From a virus: a stretch of 31,294 bases of DNA. Made by a program: the position numbers and the translations under genes. Of this stretch, positions 1 through 7,195 are shown in pieces; the first letter of the stretch is position 1; each line of letters opens with the position of its first letter. Location: the IMG/VR virus record IMGVR_UViG_3300029309_000203, positions 1 to 31,294 of that record. One strand, written 5' to 3'. The notes beneath the pieces were generated by a model that did not search any database, was not told the origin of the DNA, and saw nothing but the letters and a program-made list of their open reading frames with translations.

Positions 1-61
1 AGCAGGATTATTACAAAAACAAGGTCATAAAGATATGGCTGATATTATAAGGAGACTTTAA
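1..61 (+). CDS. C-terminal end of an unidentified upstream gene (partial)
   Basis: An open frame entering from the left edge (phase starting at base 2) encodes 19 residues ending in DMADIIRRL and stops at TAA 59-61. The stop overlaps the ATG of the next gene as TAATG, the same coupling used by many neighbours, so this is very likely the tail of a real co-transcribed gene. Its last codons carry the next gene's ribosome binding site (AGGAGA, 49-54). Too little is visible to name a product; its position before virion genes suggests a structural or morphogenesis protein, which is inference. Confidence 0.6.
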   Translation, partial: AGLLQKQGHKDMADIIRRL

Positions 62-492
62 TGGCAATTTCACAAGCTATGTGTACCTCATTTAAAAAAG
101 AATTATTAGAAGGTGTACACAATTTTAAAAATAGTGGTGGTAGTACTTTCCAATTAGCACTATATACAAGTTCAGCATCTTTAGGTGCAAGTACAACTGC
201 ATATTCAACTTCTAATGAAGTTAGTGGAACAGGTTATACAGCTAAAGGTGGTACTTTAACTAGAGTTGACCCTTCAACTTCAGGTACAACTGCTTTAACA
301 GATTTTGCAGATTTAACATTTAGTACAGCTACTATTACTGCTAATGGAGCTTTAATATTTAATGATAGTGCATCAGGAGACCCAGCAGTTGCTGTTTTAG
401 CTTTTGGTGGAGATAAAACATCAACAGCAGGTGATTTTACAATTCAATTTCCAACAGCAGATGCTTCTAATGCTATTATAAGAATAGCTTAA
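61..492 (+). CDS. Putative virion structural protein, 143 aa
   Basis: The protein starts with a short helical segment (FKKELLEGVHNF, residues 11-22) followed by a Ser/Thr/Gly/Ala-rich, beta-strand-rich body with LALYTSSASLGAST and NEVSGTGY-like motifs. I recognise this pattern from small structural proteins encoded beside tail fibres in many marine and environmental phages. No enzymatic motif, signal peptide or membrane segment is visible. The ATG is preceded by AGGAGA at 49-54 and overlaps the upstream stop. It lies just before the WG-motif protein and the tail fibre, which supports a role in the virion surface or tail. The exact role (decoration, tail or fibre accessory) cannot be read from sequence. 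Confidence 0.7.
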   Translation: MAISQAMCTSFKKELLEGVHNFKNSGGSTFQLALYTSSASLGASTTAYSTSNEVSGTGYTAKGGTLTRVDPSTSGTTALTDFADLTFSTATITANGALIFNDSASGDPAVAVLAFGGDKTSTAGDFTIQFPTADASNAIIRIA

Positions 493-495
493 TAA

Positions 496-1098
496 ATGGC
501 TGTTGGATGGGGTCGTGCTGGTTGGGGTGTTGGTCCCTGGGGTGAACCTCATTCAGTTCCTATAACATTTAGTGTATCTGGTGTTTCTGCTACTTCTGCA
601 CTTGGTAGTGAAACAGTAATAGCTAAAGCTCTAGTTAGTGTAACTGGAGTTAATGCTACATCAGCACTTGGAAGTGAAACTGTTATAGCTGAAGCTAATA
701 CTTCTGTTACAGGTAATGTAGGAACATCAGCTTTAGGTAATGCTATAACAGCAGGTGCAGCAGTAACAGGTGTATCAGGAGAAGCTAGTGTAGGAACTCT
801 TGGTGATGAATCAGTTTCTGCTTCAGCAGTAGTATCACCTACAGGTATAAGTGCTACAAGTTCATTAGGAAATATATCTTTAGTAACAAATAATATACTT
901 TCAGTTACAGGTTTATTAGCAACAACAGCTTTAGGAAGTGAAACAGTAAAAGCTGATGCAAATGTTGATGTAACAGGAATATTTGCTACTGGTAAAACAC
1001 AAATTGTAAATATTTGGACTGTTGTTAATGATTCACAAACACCAAATTATACAGAAGTTTCTACTTCACAAACTCCAAATTGGAGTGAAGTTGCATAA
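496..1098 (+). CDS. Putative virion protein with VTG/SALGSETV repeats, 200 aa
   Basis: The N-terminus is a Gly/Trp motif (GWGRAGWGVGPWG, residues 4-16). It is followed by about seven imperfect repeats of roughly 22 residues with consensus SVTGVxATSALGSETVIAxA (residues 25-166), and then a C-terminus with two copies of a SQTPNxxEV motif. The repeats alternate polar and hydrophobic residues, as in beta-helical or fibre-like virion proteins. A similar WGxGxWG motif occurs in the 623-aa tail protein encoded at 12864. The gene follows its neighbour after 3 nt and precedes the tail fibre gene. Function is inferred only from composition and context: probably an exposed structural or fibre-associated protein. 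Confidence 0.7.
   Translation: MAVGWGRAGWGVGPWGEPHSVPITFSVSGVSATSALGSETVIAKALVSVTGVNATSALGSETVIAEANTSVTGNVGTSALGNAITAGAAVTGVSGEASVGTLGDESVSASAVVSPTGISATSSLGNISLVTNNILSVTGLLATTALGSETVKADANVDVTGIFATGKTQIVNIWTVVNDSQTPNYTEVSTSQTPNWSEVA
568..994. repeat. Seven degenerate 66-nt coding repeats in the VTG/SALGSETV protein
   Basis: Tandem in-frame repeats encode about 22 residues each. Units 1, 2 and 6 are closest (VTG-x3-ATxALGSETV); units 3, 4, 5 and 7 have drifted or shortened. The repetition is clear at protein level and only partly at DNA level, consistent with old duplication followed by drift. Confidence 0.7.
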
Positions 1099-1131
1099 AA
1101 AATAAATTATAATTTTTACGAGGAATAAAAT

Positions 1132-3519
1132 ATGGCAAGTACATATGTAAATGATTTAAGATTAGAAGAAATGGCTACTGGGGACCAATCTGGAACTTGG
1201 GGTACAACTACAAATACTAATCTTGAATTAATAGCAGAAGCTTTTAGTTATGGTACAGAAGGTATCACAACTAATGCTGACACTCATAGCACAATAATAG
1301 CTGATGGAGCTACAGACCCAGGTAGGTCTATGTTCTTAAAATATACAGGAACATTAGATTCTACTTGTACTATTACTATTAGTCCTAATACAGTATCTAA
1401 ACTATGGATTATAGAAAATGCAACAAGTGGTTCTCAATCTATAATAATTAAACAAGGTAGTGGAGCTACAGTAACTATACCTTCTGGTAAAACTAAAGTT
1501 ATTTATTCTGATGGTGCAGGTTCTGGTGGAGCAATGGTTGATGCTTTTGCTTCTTTAAATTTAGAAACAAGTGGCATCATTGAAACCAGTTCTTCAATAC
1601 AAACCCCCCTAATAGAATTTACTGATGGAGATGATGCCATAACCATATCTGATGGTGGTGCTACTACTTTTGCACAAACAGCAACTTTTAATGATGATAT
1701 TATTATTGGTGATGGTAAAACTATAGGTTCTGCTTCAGATGTAGATGCTATGACTATTGCTGCTAATGGACAAGTAACATTTTCACAAACTTTAATTGGT
1801 ACAGCTTTAGATATATCAGGCGATATAGATGTAGATGGAACTACAAACTTAGATGTTGTAGATATAGATGGAGCTGTAGATATGGCTTCTACTTTACAAG
1901 TAGATGGAGCTATTACAAGTTCAAGCACAATTAATGGCGTAACTATAAAAGCTGATGTTACAAACTTTACTGATAGTATTTTAATTAGTCAAAATGCAAG
2001 TACAGGTACTTTATCAAGTGCTACTGACAATGTTGGTATAGGTGATGATGTTTTTGCTGCATTAACTTCTGGTAGAAATAGTGTGGCTATAGGTTCTAAT
2101 GCACTTGATGCTAATACATCTGGTAAAAATAATGTAGCTGTCGGACATGATGCTTTAACTACTAATACTTCAGCAGATGACAACACAGCCGTTGGTAAAT
2201 CAGCTTTAGAATCCAACGATACAGGTGCTAGAAATACAGCCGTTGGTGCATTGGCACTAGACGCAAATACATCAGCTACAAATAATACAGCAGTAGGTTA
2301 TGCAGCTTTAGGTGCAAATACAACTGGTACCGACAACACAGCCATTGGTAGAAATGCTCTTGATGCTTGTACTACAGGCGTGAACAATGTGGCTATTGGC
2401 GAAAGTGCTTTATCTACTTCTACGACTGGTTCTGGTAATACGGCTGTCGGTAAAGATGCACTAGCAATAGTAACAGGTGGAGATAATGTTGCTGTTGGTA
2501 AAAAAGCAGGTGATGCAGTACAAGCACATACTAGAAATACTTTTATAGGTGATAGTTCTGGTGGTGCAGTAAATTCAAGTGATAACACATTTGTAGGACA
2601 AAACTCTGGTTCAGCTATAACATCTGGTGATGCCAATACTCTTTTGGGTCGTTATGATGGGAATGGAGATGGCTTGGATATAAGAACATCTAGTAACCAT
2701 ATAGTGCTTTCAGATGGTGATGGAAACATGAGAATGTTCATAGACAATAATGGTAACATGGGACTTGGATTAACTAATGGCGATGCAGGTAATGCAAAAT
2801 TAGTTTTTAATGGTGCTATTTCTGAGGGCTCAGATACAGCCATGATTGATTTTGATGGTTTTGGTACTAGGGGTAACGCATCCTCTCAATCTATTAATTT
2901 TAGAATGGGTAGAACTGGTTTTGCTACTGACCAACCTGCACAAATAAAAAGTTTTTTTTCAGGTGGTGGTGCAACTGCTGCTGCTACTAATATAGGCTTT
3001 AAATTTACTACGATTGTAGCTAACTCTCAACATGACGCACTTTTTATAGATGCCTCTCATAGTAGATTTAAATTTAATACTGATGAATCACCACAATCAA
3101 ATAATCCACAAACAAATAACTGTTTTGTAATTGGTCCCTCTACCTCAACAGCAGTAACACAATCTTTAACTAATGCTTGTGTTTTAATTAATAGAGGTGG
3201 TGAATTATTTGCTGTTGATTCTTCACATAACAATACACAAATTACACCGCATAATTGGAACTTAATATCTGAGGGACCATCAGAAGAATTAGCTTGGACT
3301 TATTGGTCAGAAAGACCCAATCCTAGTAACCCCGATGAATTACAAGGTATAAATGTTGATATGGCTAAAGTCGTTAGAAAAGTAGAAGATTTAGTAGGTG
3401 AAAAACTTATTTATACTGAAAATTCAAATATGGATGACCATACACATCAAACTATTATTTCAGATATACAAGCAACATTAGCTGATTTAAAAACAAGAGT
3501 AGAAAATCTTGAAGGATAA
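1132..3519 (+). CDS. Tail fibre protein with YadA-head-like repeats, 795 aa
   Basis: The N-terminal ~150 residues (MASTYVNDLRLEEMATGDQ onward, with a GTWGTTTNTNLELI motif) match the virion-attachment region common to marine phage fibre proteins. Residues ~165-290 are short IDVDG-type beta repeats. Residues ~300-507 hold about 13 units of the NTAVGxxAL-x2-NTTG type, the pattern of trimeric autotransporter (YadA-like) heads and of some phage fibres. The C-terminus (about residues 770-795) is a heptad-like helix (ISDIQATLADLKTRVENLE), a likely trimerisation coiled coil. I see no SDxRLKE motif of the S74 self-cleaving chaperone. A good ribosome binding site (GAGGA, 1120-1124) precedes the ATG. 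The likely role is host recognition at the cell surface. Confidence 0.85.
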   Translation: MASTYVNDLRLEEMATGDQSGTWGTTTNTNLELIAEAFSYGTEGITTNADTHSTIIADGATDPGRSMFLKYTGTLDSTCTITISPNTVSKLWIIENATSGSQSIIIKQGSGATVTIPSGKTKVIYSDGAGSGGAMVDAFASLNLETSGIIETSSSIQTPLIEFTDGDDAITISDGGATTFAQTATFNDDIIIGDGKTIGSASDVDAMTIAANGQVTFSQTLIGTALDISGDIDVDGTTNLDVVDIDGAVDMASTLQVDGAITSSSTINGVTIKADVTNFTDSILISQNASTGTLSSATDNVGIGDDVFAALTSGRNSVAIGSNALDANTSGKNNVAVGHDALTTNTSADDNTAVGKSALESNDTGARNTAVGALALDANTSATNNTAVGYAALGANTTGTDNTAIGRNALDACTTGVNNVAIGESALSTSTTGSGNTAVGKDALAIVTGGDNVAVGKKAGDAVQAHTRNTFIGDSSGGAVNSSDNTFVGQNSGSAITSGDANTLLGRYDGNGDGLDIRTSSNHIVLSDGDGNMRMFIDNNGNMGLGLTNGDAGNAKLVFNGAISEGSDTAMIDFDGFGTRGNASSQSINFRMGRTGFATDQPAQIKSFFSGGGATAAATNIGFKFTTIVANSQHDALFIDASHSRFKFNTDESPQSNNPQTNNCFVIGPSTSTAVTQSLTNACVLINRGGELFAVDSSHNNTQITPHNWNLISEGPSEELAWTYWSERPNPSNPDELQGINVDMAKVVRKVEDLVGEKLIYTENSNMDDHTHQTIISDIQATLADLKTRVENLEG
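2029..2655. repeat. YadA-head-like repeat tract in the tail fibre gene
   Basis: About 13 in-frame units of 14 to 25 codons encode N-x-AVG or N-x-AIG turns followed by ALxxNTxG. DNA identity between units is moderate, mainly the AATACAGC.GT.GGT-type core. At protein level this predicts a left-handed beta-roll, typically trimeric. Such tracts can change length by recombination. Confidence 0.75.
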
Positions 3520-3541
3520 AGAAGTACAAATTAATTTCAGA

Positions 3542-4228
3542 ATGGGAGCTTTACCATCTGTTTATATTTTAGAAACCAAAATACCAGATAAAATCATTGA
3601 TGATGTAAATGATTATATGGATGAATATAAAGAAGATAAAAACAAAAAATCACATTCTAATAATCTTGTAGGACAGACGCATAAAGGCGAACAACTTTTG
3701 TTAGAACACAATGATTCTCGTATGCTTGATTATTGTAATTTTATTACAATGCTTTCAGCAGAATATATCAAACAATATATTGCAACAGGCAATCAAATAG
3801 ACTGTCTAAAAAAAGTTGAAATAAAAGAAACATGGTCTGTTCATAGTTACGAAGGTGATTACAATCCAATGCATGACCATATTACAGATTCAATTATGGG
3901 TATATCTACCACAGCATGGACAAAAGTACCTCCACAAATAGGAGCAGAAGCACACGCAAATACAGATAGTTTTTCTTTATATAATGAAAGTGGACATTCT
4001 GACGGCTGTATAACTTTTCAATATGGTAAAGTATCTGCATTTGATACTAAAAGATTAATACCTTCTCAATCATTTGTTGTAACTCCAGAAATAGGTAAGT
4101 TACTTATTTTTCCTTCTTGGCTACAACACATGGTTTATCCCTTCAAAGGTGAAGGAGAAAGACGAACAATAGCATCTAACTTAAATTGTTGGGATGTGCA
4201 AACAAAAACACCCAAGGCGGTGCAGTAA
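3542..4228 (+). CDS. 2OG-Fe(II) oxygenase superfamily protein
   Basis: The late part of the protein has the jelly-roll signature of phage 2-oxoglutarate/Fe(II)-dependent oxygenases: a His-rich first metal motif (NPMHDH), a strand/turn LIFPSWLQHMVYPF giving the distal His, and GERRTIASNLN giving the 2OG-binding Arg. The first motif reads H-x-H rather than the textbook H-x-D, as in several phage members. The ATG at 3542 is used here because family members usually begin near this point. The frame stays open to a TTG at 3509, which would overlap the tail fibre stop by 11 nt; neither start has a good ribosome binding site. Its position right after the fibre gene is typical. The substrate is unknown; protein or nucleic acid hydroxylation are possibilities. 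Confidence 0.8.
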   Translation: MGALPSVYILETKIPDKIIDDVNDYMDEYKEDKNKKSHSNNLVGQTHKGEQLLLEHNDSRMLDYCNFITMLSAEYIKQYIATGNQIDCLKKVEIKETWSVHSYEGDYNPMHDHITDSIMGISTTAWTKVPPQIGAEAHANTDSFSLYNESGHSDGCITFQYGKVSAFDTKRLIPSQSFVVTPEIGKLLIFPSWLQHMVYPFKGEGERRTIASNLNCWDVQTKTPKAVQ

Positions 4229-4240
4229 AAGGAGAATAAT

Positions 4241-4510
4241 ATGGCACAAACAGTAGCAGAATGTTTAACAGCAGGACTTGATAGTGTAAGCCTAATTGAT
4301 GGTGTACAAGCTGGAACTTGGAATGTTGAAGGCATGACACAAGATGAAATAAATGAAATGGTACAAAGAAATACAGACCACTTAGAAGTTATTTTAGCGT
4401 ATAATGGAACTGGTGATAAACCTAATATAGTAAGTTCATCTAACAGTAAAAAAACTAACTGTACTGATGCTATTACAAAAGGTAAATCATATATTAGTTC
4501 AAATAGTTAA
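4241..4510 (+). CDS. Hypothetical phage protein, 89 aa
   Basis: I do not recognise this protein. It is acidic in its first two thirds, with a segment TQDEINEMVQRNTDHLEVIL (residues 33-52) likely to be helical, and ends in a Ser/Asn/Lys-rich tail. No signal peptide, membrane segment or catalytic motif is visible. A strong ribosome binding site (AAGGAG, 4229-4234) sits 6 nt before the ATG, and the next gene follows with its own ribosome binding site. It lies between the fibre/oxygenase pair and a run of small genes, so a virion or assembly accessory role is possible but unproven. Confidence 0.6.
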   Translation: MAQTVAECLTAGLDSVSLIDGVQAGTWNVEGMTQDEINEMVQRNTDHLEVILAYNGTGDKPNIVSSSNSKKTNCTDAITKGKSYISSNS

Positions 4511-4531
4511 TAACATTTTAAAGGAAAGAAA

Positions 4532-4786
4532 ATGACAAAACAAAACCAAGAACCCGTAATAACTTTAAACGACAAAGAAATGAAAGTTTCTGATTTAACG
4601 CCACAACAACAATATTTACATTCTCAAATATTAGATTTAACAAATAAACAAAAACGCATACAATTTGAACTTGACCAAGTAAATGCTAGTTTAAGTGTGT
4701 TTCAAAATACATTTATAGAATCTACTAAAGAAAAAGCAGATGAAGTTTTAAATAATCCAGAGGAGGATAAAAATGATGATACTTAA
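4532..4786 (+). CDS. Small coiled-coil phage protein, DUF6447-like, 84 aa
   Basis: The start (EPVITLNDKEMKVSDLTPQQQ) followed by a helix with heptad character (LHSQILDLTNKQKRIQFELDQVNASLSVF) resembles a family of small phage proteins I associate with DUF6447; that assignment is from memory and tentative. The end is very acidic and charged (NPEEDKNDDT). AAAGGAAAG (4521-4529) precedes the ATG. Its last codons contain the AGGAGG site of the next small gene, which it overlaps by 14 nt. Function unknown. Confidence 0.65.
   Translation: MTKQNQEPVITLNDKEMKVSDLTPQQQYLHSQILDLTNKQKRIQFELDQVNASLSVFQNTFIESTKEKADEVLNNPEEDKNDDT
4761..4766 (+). promoter_or_regulatory. Ribosome binding site AGGAGG for the 57-aa membrane protein
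   Basis: A perfect AGGAGG core lies 6 nt before ATG 4773. It is the strongest evidence that this very short gene is real. Confidence 0.75.
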
Positions 4787-4946
4787 TATATTAGCATGGG
4801 TAACTGCAATCATATCTATAGCTTCTGTAATAGCAGCAATAACACCTACACCAAGAGATGACCATTGGTTTAGTTACATTTATCGTGTAATTGATTGGTG
4901 TGCTTTAAATATTGGTAGAGCTAAAGAAATAGCACCAAAGAAGTAA
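4773..4946 (+). CDS. Small membrane protein, 57 aa (possible holin/lysis accessory)
   Basis: From ATG 4773 the frame reads MMILNILAWVTAIISIASV and continues to IAAITPTPRDDHWF, ending in GRAKEIAPKK. An N-terminal hydrophobic segment (residues ~3-23) is followed by a conserved-looking TPTPRDD turn and a short amphipathic C-terminal half (IYRVIDWCALNIGRAKE). This layout matches a small protein seen repeatedly in marine phages. The perfect AGGAGG upstream and the TAATG overlap with the next gene both support translation. It forms a pair with the next membrane protein. A role in lysis or membrane disruption is inference. Confidence 0.75.
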   Translation: MMILNILAWVTAIISIASVIAAITPTPRDDHWFSYIYRVIDWCALNIGRAKEIAPKK

Positions 4947-5128
4947 TGGCAACTATTAAAGATGCTTTAAATGCTATAGAAGCACATGAAAGAGAATGTA
5001 AAGCATTATATAAAAGTATAGATAAAAGATTAGAAGATGGCTCAAAAAGATTTGATAAATTAGATAATATGATTTGGGCAGTCTATCCATTTATTGTTGC
5101 AGTTGTATTTTTAGCTAGGTTTGTATAA
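4946..5128 (+). CDS. XhlA-like small membrane-anchored protein, 60 aa
   Basis: Residues 1-42 are helical and charged with heptad spacing (ALNAIEAHERECKALYKSID, then KRLEDGSKRFDKLDNMIWA). The C-terminus is one membrane segment (VYPFIVAVVFLARFV). A soluble coiled coil followed by a C-terminal membrane anchor is the architecture of haemolysin XhlA-type and related phage lysis accessory proteins. Start and stop both use TAATG coupling with the neighbours. The likely site is the inner membrane. Assignment to lysis is inferred from architecture. Confidence 0.65.
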   Translation: MATIKDALNAIEAHERECKALYKSIDKRLEDGSKRFDKLDNMIWAVYPFIVAVVFLARFV

Positions 5129-5406
5129 TGAGTAGAGCAAAAAAAGCAGTAGAAAGAGTAGCAAAAAAATTAAAAAAAGCTAGTAAAGCTCATGCTAGTC
5201 AAGCTAAAACTTTAGAATCTATACAATTTAAAAAAGGTAAAAGTACAGTAAATAAAGCTGGTAATTATACTAAACCAGGTATGCGTAAGCGTATATTTAA
5301 TAGAATAAAAGCTGGTGGTAAAGGAGGCAGACCTGGACAATGGTCAGCAAGGAAGGCACAAATGTTAGCAAAAGCTTACAAAAAAGCAGGTGGAGGATAT
5401 AAATAA
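5128..5406 (+). CDS. Conserved basic phage protein (GGRPGQWSARKAQ motif), 92 aa
   Basis: The protein is very rich in Lys/Arg/Ala. It has a Lys-rich helix at the start (KKAVERVAKKLKKASKAHA) and a C-terminal motif KAGGKGGRPGQWSARKAQM followed by AKAYKKAGGGY. I recognise this C-terminal motif as recurring in small proteins of marine phages with no known function. The charge suggests nucleic-acid binding or packaging inside the virion. It starts with a TAATG overlap and is directly adjacent to the next gene. Confidence 0.7.
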   Translation: MSRAKKAVERVAKKLKKASKAHASQAKTLESIQFKKGKSTVNKAGNYTKPGMRKRIFNRIKAGGKGGRPGQWSARKAQMLAKAYKKAGGGYK

Positions 5407-6087
5407 ATGTCTCACCTTATAAGTAATATACCGCATTTTAAATGTTGGGTAAGAAAAGAATTTACAGCAAATCACGAAAAATATCATGGGGAGTTTATAC
5501 ACGCATTAGCTATAGCAGTTAATACTATTCCTGATAGGTCATTAAGTTTTCAAGTAGTATTTACAGGTTGTGAAGATTCTGAAAATAATGTTCATGGTGG
5601 AGCAATGTGGGCAAGGATGCCTATACAAGGTTTAGTTGCAGATATACCTGTAGAAGAATGGGCAGAACCTATGGATGACCATTTAGCACAACCTTGGGAT
5701 TGTGAATCAAGAGAACATTCTGTAGTAGTTATGGATAGAGTAAGTTCTAGTCCTTGGTTATGTAAAATAGATAATAATTTTTATACTGGTAAATATTTAT
5801 TTACAGTTGATTACACAGGAAATTCTATTGCAGATTGTCCTGCACAACATAAACAATCTCATGTTTTATACATTACAGAAGATTGTGAATGGAAAGGTAA
5901 TTTAGTTGCTTTACCTAATAATAGAGTAAGAGCAACAAGTCCTGCTCTATGGGCAACAGGAGAGGGTGCACCAGATTTTAAACCATCTCAATATACTCAT
6001 TCAGCAGAAGGACATGAAAGTTATCTTGACCCATTAATAACATTTAATAATTTGTATAGTGAAGGATTTGATGATGAAATTGAATAG
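5407..6087 (+). CDS. Conserved marine phage protein of unknown function, 226 aa
   Basis: The N-terminus (MSHLISNIPHFKCWVRKEF) and the HGEFIHALAIAVNTIPDRSLSFQVVFTG-type pattern (split over residues 27-54) match a widely conserved marine phage protein for which I know no function. It is mixed alpha/beta, with Cys and Trp residues and several GGAMWARMPI / PWDCESREHSVVV segments. No signal peptide or membrane helix is seen. It follows the basic protein without a gap, and its 3' end overlaps the next small gene by 17 nt. A virion-associated role is plausible from context only. Confidence 0.7.
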   Translation: MSHLISNIPHFKCWVRKEFTANHEKYHGEFIHALAIAVNTIPDRSLSFQVVFTGCEDSENNVHGGAMWARMPIQGLVADIPVEEWAEPMDDHLAQPWDCESREHSVVVMDRVSSSPWLCKIDNNFYTGKYLFTVDYTGNSIADCPAQHKQSHVLYITEDCEWKGNLVALPNNRVRATSPALWATGEGAPDFKPSQYTHSAEGHESYLDPLITFNNLYSEGFDDEIE

Positions 6088-6223
6088 ACGACAAAAAGAA
6101 ACTTTAAAAAAACATAGTAAACATCATACCAAAAAACATATGGACGAAATGATAAAAGCTATGAAAAAAGGTACAAGTTTTAGTGCTGCACATAAAAAAG
6201 CTGTAAAAAAAGTAGGTAGATAA
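6071..6223 (+). CDS. Small Lys/His-rich basic phage protein, 50 aa
   Basis: From ATG 6071 (or ATG 6074) the frame encodes MMKLNRRQKETLKKHSKHH, then TKKHMDEMIKAMKKGTSFSA and AHKKAVKKVGR. The RQKETLKKHSxHHTKKHM pattern is one I recognise from very small conserved phage proteins. It overlaps the previous gene by 17 nt, with GAAGGA (6061-6066) as ribosome binding site, and its TAA overlaps the next ATG (TAATG). Strong positive charge suggests nucleic-acid association. Function unknown. Confidence 0.75.
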   Translation: MMKLNRRQKETLKKHSKHHTKKHMDEMIKAMKKGTSFSAAHKKAVKKVGR

Positions 6224-6465
6224 TGCCTTTAAAAAAATCTCAGAGGTCTTTAAAAAAATGGACAGGTCAAAATTGGACTACTCCTAGCGGAAAAAAATCA
6301 TCTGAAACAGGTGAAGTATATGCTCCAAAAGCACAAATAGATAGATTAAAATCTACACCAAAAGGACGAAGAAAACTTGCAGCAGCAAATAGAAAAAAAA
6401 GAGCAGCTACAAGAGCAGGTAAACAACACGCAAAACATGGTTTACATAAAGGAAAAAAAAGATAA
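6223..6465 (+). CDS. Small basic phage protein, DUF5872-like, 80 aa
   Basis: It starts MPLKKSQRSLKKWTGQNWTT and continues with SGKKSSETGEVYAPKAQI and a C-terminal basic stretch (RKKRAATRAGKQHAKHGLHK). This matches a widely spread small phage protein family, DUF5872 by my recollection. It is very basic throughout and has no membrane segment. It is coupled at both ends by TAATG, so it belongs to the same translational unit as the upstream small basic gene and the nuclease. Probable DNA-binding or virion-internal protein; function unproven. Confidence 0.7.
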   Translation: MPLKKSQRSLKKWTGQNWTTPSGKKSSETGEVYAPKAQIDRLKSTPKGRRKLAAANRKKRAATRAGKQHAKHGLHKGKKR

Positions 6466-6845
6466 TGGATAAATCTCCTGATGCGTTTGTATATAACGCT
6501 ACACTAGAAAGAATTGTAGATGGTGATACATTTGATTGCTGTCTTGATTTAGGTTTTGATGTAAAACTACATAAACAGCGTGTTAGACTTGCAGGTATAG
6601 ATACTCCTGAATCAAGAACAAGAGATTTAGCAGAAAAAAAATTAGGACTTGCTGCTAAAGAAAGACTTAAAGAACTTTGTTGTGGCAGTATAAAAGTTAA
6701 ATCTTTAGGTAAAGGTAAATATGGTCGTATATTAGGCATACCTTACACAGAAGATGGTGCAGATATCTGTCAAATTCTTATTAATGAAGGTCATGCTGTT
6801 GAATATCATGGAGGAAAAAAAGTTAAAATTTGGGGTGATTACTAG
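6465..6845 (+). CDS. Staphylococcal nuclease (thermonuclease)-like SNase protein, 126 aa
   Basis: The protein is a compact SNase domain with the active-site set intact: D21 (VDGDTFDC), R41 and the D46-T47-P48-E49 block (VRLAGIDTPESR), and R88 (GKYGRILG). These correspond to D21, R35, D40/T41/E43 and R87 of the S. aureus enzyme. It should be a Ca2+-dependent phosphodiesterase cutting DNA and RNA. No signal peptide is visible, so it probably acts in the cytoplasm or is carried in the virion. Possible roles are host DNA degradation or nucleotide recycling. It is coupled to its neighbours by TAATG (start) and TAGTG (end) and immediately precedes the membrane/curli block. Confidence 0.9.
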   Translation: MDKSPDAFVYNATLERIVDGDTFDCCLDLGFDVKLHKQRVRLAGIDTPESRTRDLAEKKLGLAAKERLKELCCGSIKVKSLGKGKYGRILGIPYTEDGADICQILINEGHAVEYHGGKKVKIWGDY

Positions 6846-7195
6846 TGGAATCAGCCGTTACTATTATACAAGAAGTTGGATTTCCTATTGCTGCTGCACT
6901 TGGTCTTGGTTGGTTTATATATAAATTAATAATGCGTATTGTTGATGGTATGGAAACTAAATTAGATACTGTTGATGAAAAAGTAGAAGGACAAATATCA
7001 GCATTAGAAGAAAGACTAGGTACAAAACTTGATACACAACATGGCATTTTAGTAGCATTAATAGATAGAGTTCGTAGTTTAGATAATGAAATTATTAGAC
7101 AAGACACTTTAATTAAAACTATTCTTGGTGTGCCACAACTAATAGATAGTAATAAAATAGCAAAGGCAGATAGAGATGACCAAAGAAAAGATTGA
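6845..7195 (+). CDS. Holin-like membrane/coiled-coil protein, 116 aa
   Basis: It begins at GTG 6845, overlapping the nuclease TAG (TAGTG). The N-terminus (ESAVTIIQEVGFPIAAALGL then GWFIYKLIMRIV) is one hydrophobic segment, residues ~7-32. Residues ~35-95 are a charged helix with heptads (KLDTVDEKVEGQISALEERL, then LDTQHGILVALIDRVRSLDN). The QEVGFPIA start is familiar from small phage proteins annotated as putative holins. A single membrane span plus coiled coil could also be a scaffold for neighbouring envelope proteins. The 3' end overlaps the CsgF gene by 20 nt. Confidence 0.65.
   Translation: MESAVTIIQEVGFPIAAALGLGWFIYKLIMRIVDGMETKLDTVDEKVEGQISALEERLGTKLDTQHGILVALIDRVRSLDNEIIRQDTLIKTILGVPQLIDSNKIAKADRDDQRKD

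Noticed and set aside
1104-1115. AAATTATAATTT palindrome before the tail fibre gene as a promoter or terminator
   Set aside because: It is very AT-rich with a weak hairpin and no recognisable -35/-10 pair or T7-type promoter; such palindromes are expected by chance in DNA of this composition.
2029-2655. Repeat tract as a CRISPR-like array
   Set aside because: Repeats are degenerate, in frame and encode a known beta-roll pattern; there are no identical direct repeats with unique spacers and no cas genes.
1503-2843. Several minus-strand open frames (1503-1928, 1989-2216, 2298-2636, 2652-2843) opposite the tail fibre gene
   Set aside because: They are low-complexity Ser/Pro/Ala-rich mirrors of the repeat-encoding fibre gene, have no ribosome binding sites, and no recognisable protein pattern.
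3250-3519. S74 intramolecular chaperone at the tail fibre C-terminus
   Set aside because: The expected SDxRLKE start and catalytic Ser/Lys pattern are absent; the end is a simple coiled coil.
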